DNA of 63,709 nt from an uncultured bacterium (lineage in GTDB: Bacteria; Bacillota_I; Bacilli_A; RF39; UBA660): positions 1 to 63,709 of the forward strand of contig CASFOW010000074.1 in NCBI GenBank assembly GCA_949296705.1, given 5' to 3'. The position numbers and the translations under genes are program-made. The notes under the pieces were generated by a model. That model was not told where the DNA came from. It ran no database searches and saw nothing but the letters and a program-made list of their open reading frames with translations. Positions 35,446 through 43,374 of the stretch are shown here, one piece after another. Within the stretch, counting starts at the first letter, position 1, and each line of letters starts with the position of its first letter.

Positions 35446-36951
35446 TTATTGTTCATTTGCGAAAGTCCAATTAATACCATCTTCGTTTAAAGTAGCCACT
35501 TTTTTCGTCCCGTTATCAGTAAATGTAAATGTATCATACCATTTAGGAACAGCAAATTGAGCGGTTGCGGTATCGAAAGTCACTTGTGGATTGTCACTAA
35601 TGACAGTACCTGTATTGGTGTAAGCAACATTCATTGTCTTCACTACTTCCTCTGGTAACTCTGGATTGCCATCATAATCAACATCTTCACCATAATATCT
35701 TTGTTTCGTGAAACCAAATTGAATAGAAATTTCTTTTCCTAATGATGCAAAATCATAATTATCAATATCTTGTCCTTCAATCCATACATATACTCTAACT
35801 TTAGTGATACTGTTAGGCGCCAAAGTCATAAATTCTGGTCTATTAGCACCGGCTATATTTTTCATTGTATCTGTAAAATAAGGGAAATCTACTAATTTAT
35901 AATTTTGTTTAGTATCAGAAGATGCATTTATATAAGTATCATAGTCGATTGTATTCGCTGTATAAGTATTATATTTAGGACCATCATAGATATTTACGTT
36001 ATCTGTTACCCCTAAATTTCTACTAACTGCGTAAGTAGGTAGGCTAGAATATAAACCTGTATCCTCATCTGGTAAAATTGCTTGACAAGTACTAGCTGTA
36101 GTATAAGAAGCAGGATCATTTACAGCTAATCCACCCGCATTTCTAATTAAACAAGATTTATTATACCAATTAAGGGCATTTTGTACATGCTTGGTATCAT
36201 TAGGCTCCCAGATTTGGGCATTACGACAAATACCGGTAACATCATTTTTGGCATTTCCATCAGCTGTCAATTCTTTATCTGAGCAATTTATAGCCGTAAT
36301 ATCATTAACAGCAATTGTCTCAGTTGCGCTGACACGTCCTAATTGAACGAACCCAACACGAACAGAATTTTCAATTCCAGTATTTTCAACTCCATTTAAA
36401 GATACTTTAACACTAGATTCTGGTAACAAATAGATTGCCTCTTCGTTTAAAGGATTATTTTCTTCATAATATTCAGCTCCTGATAAATTTCTGATAAATA
36501 AATCAAAAGCAACATATCCCTTTCCTTCAATAAACTCTCCATGACCATTATCTATAGTATAATTATTAACTTGATTAGCTAAAAATTTATATCCACCAGT
36601 AACAGCAGATAAACTAGCTTTCTCATACAACTTCATCCTTGAAGAAGTAGCATCTATATCTCCTACAGAAGATATAGGGATTAACCCATCAGGGGCAAAA
36701 GTGTTAGCATTGTTTGCATATACTGGAGTATCCTCATCCGTTGGTGATATAGAATAACTCCAAGTTTGTCCATCCATAGATAGAAATAATCCTTCGGTAG
36801 TTGCGATGTCAATATTAAATGTATTTACCCCGACAGTTTTCATTCCTACAAACCACGCATAAGTTGAAGCAGATAATAGGATAGCAAACATACAACAAAC
36901 AACTAGTAATCTAAAAATTTTTTTTCTTCGTTTAGTACCGATATTTGACAT
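35446..36951 (-). CDS. TasA-like surface protein B3 (paralogue of 22762-24240)
   Basis: A 501-residue exported protein. Signal segment LLVVCCMFAILLSASTYAWF, then VGMKTVGVNTFNIDIATTEG. It shares with A3 the blocks LFLSMDGQTWSYSI, SSRMKLYEKASLSAVTGGY, EFIEGKGYVAFDLFIRNLSG, NPLNEEAIYLLPESSV, ICRNAQIWEPNDTKHVQNAL and EFMTLAPNSITKVRVYVWIEG. The C-terminal module again follows after ELP and ends in FTFTDNGTKKVATL. GGAGG precedes ATG 36951. It is third in cassette B. Length and order match A3. Confidence 0.75.
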   Translation of the reverse strand: MSNIGTKRRKKIFRLLVVCCMFAILLSASTYAWFVGMKTVGVNTFNIDIATTEGLFLSMDGQTWSYSISPTDEDTPVYANNANTFAPDGLIPISSVGDIDATSSRMKLYEKASLSAVTGGYKFLANQVNNYTIDNGHGEFIEGKGYVAFDLFIRNLSGAEYYEENNPLNEEAIYLLPESSVKVSLNGVENTGIENSVRVGFVQLGRVSATETIAVNDITAINCSDKELTADGNAKNDVTGICRNAQIWEPNDTKHVQNALNWYNKSCLIRNAGGLAVNDPASYTTASTCQAILPDEDTGLYSSLPTYAVSRNLGVTDNVNIYDGPKYNTYTANTIDYDTYINASSDTKQNYKLVDFPYFTDTMKNIAGANRPEFMTLAPNSITKVRVYVWIEGQDIDNYDFASLGKEISIQFGFTKQRYYGEDVDYDGNPELPEEVVKTMNVAYTNTGTVISDNPQVTFDTATAQFAVPKWYDTFTFTDNGTKKVATLNEDGINWTFANEQ

Positions 36952-36979
36952 AAATTACCTCCATACTTATCAAATATTT

Positions 36980-38404
36980 TTATTTGTTTTTAAATTCCCA
37001 AACCACTTCACCATTTTGTTCAGTACCGGTCGCTACTTTGGCTTGACCGTTATCCGTAAAATTAAAGGCTCTAAACCAGTTTGGAATTGTAAATTCATTA
37101 GCATCATCATCAAAGGTTATTCTAGAATCATCGGTAGTTACATTACCGGTATTTGTATAAGGGACTTTCCTTGTTCTTACAACATCATCTGGTAATTCTG
37201 GATCACCATCATAATCGATATCTTCACCAAAAAATCTTTCTTTTGTGAATCCAAATGATACGGAAATCTTCTTACCTAATGATGCAAAATCATAGTTATC
37301 GATATCTTGTCCTTCAATATACACATAAATTCTTACTTTTGTTATACTGTTAGGTGCTAAAGTCATAAATTCAGGTCGCTCAGTACCAGTCAGATTTTTC
37401 ATCGTATCTGTAAAATATGGAAAAGCATATAATTTTCCATCTGTAGGAGTAGCACTGATTGATGATTGATAACCGTTATAATCACTACCGTCGTATACAT
37501 CAACATTATCTTCAGCATTAATCACACCACCTACAGCATAAGTAGTATAAGCTTGTCCATCTTTTATTAAATTACAATCTCCTGCGAATGAATCCTCTGA
37601 AGTCACATCTGTTCCAGTTGTTTTACGAGCTAGACAAGATGTTGTATACCAATTAATTGCATTATTTACATGTTTGGTATCGTTAGGTTCCCATATGGTA
37701 GCTACTCTATCGCAAATAGAAGTTACAGCACCACCAGAGTTACACTTAATTGCTCGAATTTCAGAACCATCTTCGGTTGGAGTAGTAGCAACAACACGTC
37801 CAATTTGAGCAAAGGCAACACGAACTGAATTTTCAATCCCAGTATTAACCGCACCACCTGAACTAGAAATTGTAACTTCCGACTCAGGAACTAAATAAAT
37901 TGCTTCTTCATTTAAGGGGTTGTATTCTGGATAATATTTATTTCCAGATGAATTCTTAATAAATAAATCAAATGCCACATACCCTCTTGCTTCAGTAGCG
38001 CCTTTGTTTTCTACTTCACTTGCCATCAATCGATAACCACCAGGCGAAGCAGTTAAACTACCTTTTTCATAAAGAGTCAACCTAGAAGCATTAGAATCAA
38101 TTCTACCTACTGAAGACATTGGAACTAAATCAGTCCAACTATTGGTGGTATCAGCCCCAACAACATCAGGGTCATTATAGTTATCACTATTAATCGTAAC
38201 AGTATCAGACCAGTCTTTTCCGTTAAGAGAAAGAGACAAACTATCGGTAGAAGCTATCGTAACATCAAAAGTCTCGACATTAACTGTTTTCATCCCAATG
38301 AACCAGGCATAAGTAGAAACTAGTAGTACAATCCCAAATAAGCAACATACAACTACTATCTTTTTAGTTCGATTCTCCCTCTTTTTATTTCTTTTCTTTT
38401 TCAT
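36980..38404 (-). CDS. TasA-like surface protein B2 (paralogue of 24261-25733)
   Basis: A 474-residue exported protein. Signal segment VVVCCLFGIVLLVSTYAWF, then GMKTVNVETFDVTI. The conserved order is LSLSLNGKDWSDTVTI, SSVGRIDSNASRLTLYEKGS, PGGYRLMASEVENKGATEARG, VAFAQIGRVV, IWEPNDTKHVNNAINWY and LAPNSITKVRIYVYIEGQD, closely matching A2. The terminal module is preceded by ERFFGEDIDYDGDPELPDD, shared with A2. AGGTG precedes the ATG. It lies 14 bases after B1. Probably a major subunit together with B3 (inference). Confidence 0.75.
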   Translation of the reverse strand: MKKKRNKKRENRTKKIVVVCCLFGIVLLVSTYAWFIGMKTVNVETFDVTIASTDSLSLSLNGKDWSDTVTINSDNYNDPDVVGADTTNSWTDLVPMSSVGRIDSNASRLTLYEKGSLTASPGGYRLMASEVENKGATEARGYVAFDLFIKNSSGNKYYPEYNPLNEEAIYLVPESEVTISSSGGAVNTGIENSVRVAFAQIGRVVATTPTEDGSEIRAIKCNSGGAVTSICDRVATIWEPNDTKHVNNAINWYTTSCLARKTTGTDVTSEDSFAGDCNLIKDGQAYTTYAVGGVINAEDNVDVYDGSDYNGYQSSISATPTDGKLYAFPYFTDTMKNLTGTERPEFMTLAPNSITKVRIYVYIEGQDIDNYDFASLGKKISVSFGFTKERFFGEDIDYDGDPELPDDVVRTRKVPYTNTGNVTTDDSRITFDDDANEFTIPNWFRAFNFTDNGQAKVATGTEQNGEVVWEFKNK

Positions 38405-38418
38405 AAACTACACCTCAC

Positions 38419-39114
38419 TTACTCCTCAACAAATTCAGAATTAAAATCCATATAGAATTTAAACTCGCCACCAACCAAATCATCAGTACAGTCTGGATCA
38501 TTGCCTTCAACCCAAATTACAATCGTATACTTGTCTAGATCACCAGGTTTGAAACTAGCAACATGTCCCCGCATAACTAAATCATCAGAAGAAAATGGAA
38601 CAGTCCCCTCCTCTGCTTCACCATCCTTCCCTATTTTAGCATAAGTAACGTATTCATCATTTCTATAAATTCTAATTCTTAACGCTTCATCAACATTTTG
38701 AACAACATCGTATAAGACAAATTCACTCCAATAATCAGCAATCATTTCTCCAGTATTTTCTACATAAAAAGTATAAGCAAGATAATTTTCTCCATTGTGT
38801 GAACCGCCCGTACTATCGTTCAAGTTATCAGGCAACCAATTAACAGAAATATTAGTAAATCTGCTAGGGCCTTCAAAAGTCAATTCAGATCGATATGTTT
38901 TATCCCGTGGATCATCATAAACAACAAGACTTCTTTCGTAATGTAAATTTTCATCTAACGTTATACTATAATTCCCCCTGTTATAAATAATACCGGTAGC
39001 GAAATATAAAAGTAAAAGTAATAATAAAAGGAGTAGTAAAAGGACAAATACCCTCTTTTTTATTTTTTTTTCTTTTCTAACCTTCTCACTAACAAGTGTT
39101 ATCTTTTCCTTCAT
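38419..39114 (-). CDS. Membrane-anchored TasA-like protein B1 (paralogue of 25747-26445)
   Basis: A 231-residue protein, first of cassette B. A basic cytoplasmic start is followed by a leucine-rich membrane segment (VFVLLLLLLLLLLLLYFATG), then GIIYNRGNYSITLDENLHYE as in A1. The blocks SHNGENYLAYTFYVENTGE, VVQNVDEALRIRIYRNDE and VEGNDPDCTDDLVGGEF align with A1 end to end. ATG 39114 has AAAGGGG upstream; the frame extends to 39138 without a better site. It is transcribed from the promoter at 39174-39201. Confidence 0.72.
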   Translation of the reverse strand: MKEKITLVSEKVRKEKKIKKRVFVLLLLLLLLLLLLYFATGIIYNRGNYSITLDENLHYERSLVVYDDPRDKTYRSELTFEGPSRFTNISVNWLPDNLNDSTGGSHNGENYLAYTFYVENTGEMIADYWSEFVLYDVVQNVDEALRIRIYRNDEYVTYAKIGKDGEAEEGTVPFSSDDLVMRGHVASFKPGDLDKYTIVIWVEGNDPDCTDDLVGGEFKFYMDFNSEFVEE

Positions 39115-39173
39115 ACTGCATACCCCTTTATACAACACAGAAGAACCCTACTAGTATTCTCTACAATATAATC

Positions 39174-39201
39174 ATTATATCATGCCAATAACAAAAGTCA
39201 A
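39174..39201 (-). promoter_or_regulatory. Near-consensus promoter of cassette B
   Basis: TTGACT (39201-39196), 16-base spacer, TATAAT (39179-39174) with extended TG. The flanking ATTGACTTTT and the leader GAGAATA stretch match cassette A. Confidence 0.87.
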
Positions 39202-39315
39202 TATGGTAGAAAATCTAGTTCACAACAAAAAGTCAAAAAAAGTCAAGATGATAATTTTATATCTTTAATTATGTAGAAAGTTCTGTTATGTAATAATTTA
39301 ACGCGTTGTGTTAGT

Positions 39316-39800
39316 TTAAATATTAAGGCATAGGAATTTGACTTCTAGCATCGTAGAAACTCCAATAATAGAATTAGCCCTTACTTTTTTATATGTTAAA
39401 TGTTCTATTAGTGGATTGAAAGTTGATTCAATTCTTCTTACTTTTGAAATTAAATTTCTAAATGCCTTGGGTAATGGTACTTTACTATTACTTCTTTTTA
39501 ATGTATATAGTTTAATTCTCTTTTTAAGTCTTTATCCATACTCTCTACATATTTTTTATCTCCAAATAAAGTATTGATATAAATCATTTCTGATAGTTCG
39601 TATAATGCTTCTTTATCCTCTATTTTTTGTTTTTGTTAGTAAATATTCGAGTGGATTTCCGTATAAGTCAGTCATTACATGAACTTTCATTCCATAATAT
39701 CTTTCTTTTTTACTTGCACAGTAACCATAACTTGAATATTCTCTTAACCTTCATCTGGAATGTGTTTTTCATATAATCTTGTAATAATTTCTAAGATTAT
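39316..39800 (-). pseudogene. IS982-like transposase remnant
   Basis: Reading the minus strand, fragments in different frames give YGYCASKKERYYGMKVHVMTD followed by a stop, then further on RRIESTFNPLIEHLTYKKVRANSIIGV, the order of the IS982/IS4-type C-terminal half. Several frameshifts and stops break it and the N-terminus is missing. It lies directly upstream of the cassette B promoter and marks the edge of the surface locus. IS982 rather than IS4 is a judgement from the RRIETTFSQL-type motif. Confidence 0.65.
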
Positions 39801-39863
39801 TTTAAAAAGTTTCAACATTTTTTAGCTCTATATTAATAAATTAACTAGCATAACACGTTAGTA

Positions 39864-39896
39864 GATAAAAAGGGCATTGAACATTTTCAATACCCT
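39864..39896 (-). terminator. Terminator of the 41956-39926 gene
   Basis: Stem AGGGTATTGAA/TTCAATGCCCT (one mismatch) followed by TTTTTAT on the minus strand. Confidence 0.8.
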
Positions 39897-39925
39897 AAAT
39901 ATCATTTAATAACTATTTTATTTAA

Positions 39926-41956
39926 CTATTTAACCAACTTTTTAACGTCCTCTACTTGATAAAATCCTTCTGCTAAACTTGGGTTTATATTTCCATTTAT
40001 ATCTTTGGAATTCTCATTAATGGCTAAATAACCAATAACTTCGGCTCCAAGATTTTGATATTGCTGACATAATTCAGTATCAGAAAGTAAAACATCATAT
40101 TCTACTCCATCTAATAGAAATACTACTTTATAGGCTTCACGAACAGTGTCTTGATTAAAATATGGCACTTTTCCATCATCCTCACTCATATGCACATTGG
40201 AATACACTTTAGCTCCTTCTTGGAGGGTAAATTTTTCCAAATAAGTAAGTGGTGAAACTTCCAAATTTGTAACTACTGATGATGAAGGAGTAGACATAGA
40301 AGTAATTTTTCCATCACTTTCATTAGCGTTCACCTTTAAATTAGAGGATTTATCTACTATTTCTTTTTCCTTAGACTCCCTATGCTCAGATGCAATATCA
40401 TTTACTGTTTCACTCTTTGTAACAGAATCATAGGAAGATGGAGAAAACATGGAAGAAGTTTCGAATTCTGATTCGTTAAAACCCAAATCATCTTCACCCA
40501 TATCTGTCTCAATTGTACTTCCGTTTACAGCTATAGCCTCTTTAGAAGTTATATTTCCTAAACGAAATAAAGAGGAAATCCCCAAAAAGGCAGCTATACC
40601 AAATACCGAAAGCCCGCCAATAAACTTACGCTTATGAGAAATCTTTTGCTCATGATAGAAATTCATGTATTCATTAGCTGATTCAAGAAAAGTCGAATAG
40701 TTATATTCTCGATCTAAATTTGTCGAATATAAAGCTTTAGTTAATTTCTTTTCCAAAGAATCCGCACTAAGTTTAGTAATCATCATCACATCCTGATCAT
40801 CATTACCTCTAAATTGCATTTTAGCTATCTTTTTTAAACGATTTTGAATCTGAAGTACTTTTTCTGGTTTTAAATGATTAACATTTTCTTGAATCATTTT
40901 ACAGGTATGATAATGATAGCTTGTTCCTGAGTCTAAACTATATTTAGAAGGAATAGATAACCATCTGTACACCTTGCTGTTTTCTTTCCAATGATTAAGA
41001 TTTTTCTGGGCAGCAGCTAAAGACCTAGAAGAAAACGATTCTTTTTTATCCTTTTTCTTTTTCTTAGAAGGGGTAAATAGTGCAAGCTCTTTTCCCAATT
41101 TATGCATTTGTTTTTCTACTATTTTTACTTCTGCCTCAGGTAAACGACTAATCATATCATAATATCCAACATCATTCAGTAAATCAATTTCATGTAAGGA
41201 TAGACTCTCTCCACTTTTCAAAATAACTTTTCTCTTCGCTAGTGGTAAGATAAGATTATCTAGTTGAACCATAGCTTTAGAAATTTCCTTTATCTCTCTA
41301 CGGATAGTCTTTTCATTTAATGAACTAGTAGCTTGTTTTAAGGTTGCCTGGTGAAAAAAAGATTTTTCAATACTCTTTAAAGAAAGGGAATAATATCCTG
41401 TTATATATTTATAATAAAAATCAAAAGTAAGTCCATTTTTTAAATCACGACTTAATTTTTTACGGACTGTTTGTACCTTTGCCAAATAATCTCCTCTTAC
41501 TTGCTTGATTTGACGTTCATGGTCAAATATAGTTTTTTTCGTTTTCTTTTTCTTTACCATATAGTCCTTAAAATCTATCTTAGCTAGACGATTTTCTATC
41601 AATTGAATATTATGCTGATAAGCTTTCTTTTTCTTAGCATCGCGTAATGAAGCAAGATACTCTTCTACAGTAAAATTAAACGTTTCTTTGTCTTCTTCTT
41701 GAACATCTAAGTATAAATCATATAAGCCACCATAAAGATTTAAAAAACGTTCAATAGCTATAAACATTTTTTGGGTTCTATTATCTAGTTTAATGTCAGA
41801 TAAGCCGTCACATTCTCTTTTTAATTCATAAGCAACATTAACATTATCTAGGAAAGAACGAAGAGTCATCTTTTTTACGTGGCGTAATTCCCAGACTAAT
41901 TGTAGAAACATCTGATAATTTGTTTCTATTTGTTTTGTAATTTCTTCTTTTTTCAT
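39926..41956 (-). CDS. Large one-pass membrane protein of unknown function
   Basis: I do not recognise this 676-residue protein. About 440 N-terminal residues are helical and very lysine-rich (KKKKTKKT, PSKKKKKDKKE) and lie in the cytoplasm. A single membrane segment (FIGGLSVFGIAAFLGISSLF) is near residue 450. A Ser/Glu-rich linker leads to a C-terminal extracytoplasmic domain of about 100 residues starting LTYLEKFTLQEGAKVYSNVH, perhaps an SH3-like or LysM-like small domain. Its own strong promoter and terminator make it a single-gene unit. ATG 41956 has GGAG 9 bases upstream. It is the mirror of stress or cell-envelope sensors in layout only. Confidence 0.65.
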   Translation of the reverse strand: MKKEEITKQIETNYQMFLQLVWELRHVKKMTLRSFLDNVNVAYELKRECDGLSDIKLDNRTQKMFIAIERFLNLYGGLYDLYLDVQEEDKETFNFTVEEYLASLRDAKKKKAYQHNIQLIENRLAKIDFKDYMVKKKKTKKTIFDHERQIKQVRGDYLAKVQTVRKKLSRDLKNGLTFDFYYKYITGYYSLSLKSIEKSFFHQATLKQATSSLNEKTIRREIKEISKAMVQLDNLILPLAKRKVILKSGESLSLHEIDLLNDVGYYDMISRLPEAEVKIVEKQMHKLGKELALFTPSKKKKKDKKESFSSRSLAAAQKNLNHWKENSKVYRWLSIPSKYSLDSGTSYHYHTCKMIQENVNHLKPEKVLQIQNRLKKIAKMQFRGNDDQDVMMITKLSADSLEKKLTKALYSTNLDREYNYSTFLESANEYMNFYHEQKISHKRKFIGGLSVFGIAAFLGISSLFRLGNITSKEAIAVNGSTIETDMGEDDLGFNESEFETSSMFSPSSYDSVTKSETVNDIASEHRESKEKEIVDKSSNLKVNANESDGKITSMSTPSSSVVTNLEVSPLTYLEKFTLQEGAKVYSNVHMSEDDGKVPYFNQDTVREAYKVVFLLDGVEYDVLLSDTELCQQYQNLGAEVIGYLAINENSKDINGNINPSLAEGFYQVEDVKKLVK

Positions 41957-41982
41957 ACTAATCAACTCCAATAACGGGGCTT

Positions 41983-42012
41983 ATTATAACACATACTTTT
42001 GGATAATGTCAA
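41983..42012 (-). promoter_or_regulatory. Consensus promoter of the 41956 gene
   Basis: TTGACA (42012-42007), 18-base spacer, TATAAT (41988-41983) with extended TG. Confidence 0.87.
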
Positions 42013-42630
42013 AATCTAACCCCTCATATTTCATAAATGCTTTTTAGCTTGCTTAACTTTTTAATAATGTAGAACTAATTTTTAATCTTAAATTAAAAAT
42101 CCTATTAGGAAAAGATAAAAACAGTTAATTTAGTTTAGTACTAGATTATAAGGAGTAATATCAAAAATAAAAGAGAAATGAACTCATCAAGATTATAATT
42201 TTACCTACCACCTTCATACCGGTCACAGTACATATCTTCACATCAACTAATTTAGTAAAATAAATTTACTTTAACATAACATATACGTCATTTTATGGCT
42301 GAGTAGTAACACATATACTTCCTCGTATACTATATATAGATAAAAGAAGAAACTTTCAAAGAAGAATTTTTCGCTACTAGCTGAGGCAGAAACTGATGTT
42401 AAAATTGAAGCAAAAAAGTTCCTAATATTTAATTTTTTTAAGACTAACTTCCTGTATATGATTTTATAAAAGCTCGCTTTTGAAATTAACGAAAGAGAGA
42501 ATTAATTTAATTATTTTGTCTATAATAGTAATTGTGTTAGATTTATTATCTTTCTTTGGACGGAATATATAATAATCTAATATTTTTGTGATATTTTTCT
42601 GTACGAACTAAAGACTTTTCGCCAGACATT
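42013..42630. other. Long AT-rich intergenic region
   Basis: About 620 bases with no supported gene or RNA on either strand. Scattered weak palindromes (for example TCCTATTAGGA) are the only structure seen. It may be decayed coding sequence. Confidence 0.5.
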
Positions 42631-42639
42631 TGGTATAAT
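42631..42639 (+). promoter_or_regulatory. Extended -10 promoter of the ABC transporter
   Basis: TGGTATAAT, that is, TG-N-TATAAT, 29 bases before the chosen start. The -35 box is weak. Confidence 0.6.
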
Positions 42640-42668
42640 TAAATATAGAATACGAGGAGATGATCAGG

Positions 42669-43370
42669 TTGGCCTATATTGAATTTAACGATGTAAACAA
42701 AATCTATGGCGAAAAAGAAAATGAAATTCATGCCTTAGTCAATACTAGTTTTCAAATTGAAAAAAGTGAATTAGTTGTCATCTTAGGACCAAGTGGTGCC
42801 GGCAAAACAACTGCTTTAAATATTTTAGGTGGTATGGATAACGCAACAAGTGGTAAGGTGATTATCGATGGGAATAATATTACTCATTATAACAAAAAAC
42901 AATTAACTCGCTATCGGAGAAATGATATTGGTTTTGTCTTTCAATTTTATAACTTAATTCAAAATTTAACGGCTTTAGAAAATGTAGAACTAGCGATAGA
43001 AATCTGTAAAGATCATTTTGATCCTAAAGAAATTTTAAAAAGTGTAGGACTAGAAAACAGAATAAATAATTTTCCAAGTCAACTTTCTGGTGGAGAGCAA
43101 CAACGGGTCGCTATTGCAAGAGCCATCGCCAAAAATCCTAAAATACTACTAGCGGACGAACCAACTGGTGCCTTAGACTACATGACCGGAAAACAAATCT
43201 TAAAACTATTAAAACAGATTCAACAAGAAAGAGGCGTTACTGTCATTATTATCACCCATAACTCCGCAATCGCACCTATGGCAGATAAGGTAATCCATTT
43301 TAAAAATGGTCAAGTAGAAGCTGTCACCATCAATGAAAAACCACTCCCTGTTGATGAGATAGAATGGTGA
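42669..43370 (+). CDS. ABC transporter ATP-binding protein (MacB/LolD type)
   Basis: A 234-residue ATPase of the MacB/LolD/FtsE class. Walker A is [14 protein letters not shown] near residue 41, Q-loop [11 protein letters not shown], signature LSGGEQQR near 141, Walker [13 protein letters not shown] and the switch His in [12 protein letters not shown] start at 42669 gives the family-typical MAYIEF-like beginning and a 9-base spacing to GAGGAG; ATG 42660 directly abuts that site. The permease starts 4 bases after its stop, so they are an operon and a complete exporter. Likely for peptides or lipids, substrate not deducible. Confidence 0.93.
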   Translation: MAYIEFNDVNKIYGEKENEIHALVNTSFQIEKSELVVILGPSGAGKTTALNILGGMDNATSGKVIIDGNNITHYNKKQLTRYRRNDIGFVFQFYNLIQNLTALENVELAIEICKDHFDPKEILKSVGLENRINNFPSQLSGGEQQRVAIARAIAKNPKILLADEPTGALDYMTGKQILKLLKQIQQERGVTVIIITHNSAIAPMADKVIHFKNGQVEAVTINEKPLPVDEIEW

Positions 43371-43374
43371 TCTT

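Noticed and set aside
15075-39114. TasA-like proteins as type IV pilins for the pilC-pilD pair
   Set aside because: None has the GFTLxE-type prepilin cleavage motif; they have SipW-type signal regions.
39338-39577. A 79-codon plus-strand frame as a real gene
   Set aside because: The minus strand of this stretch reads as an IS982-like transposase remnant, which explains it better.
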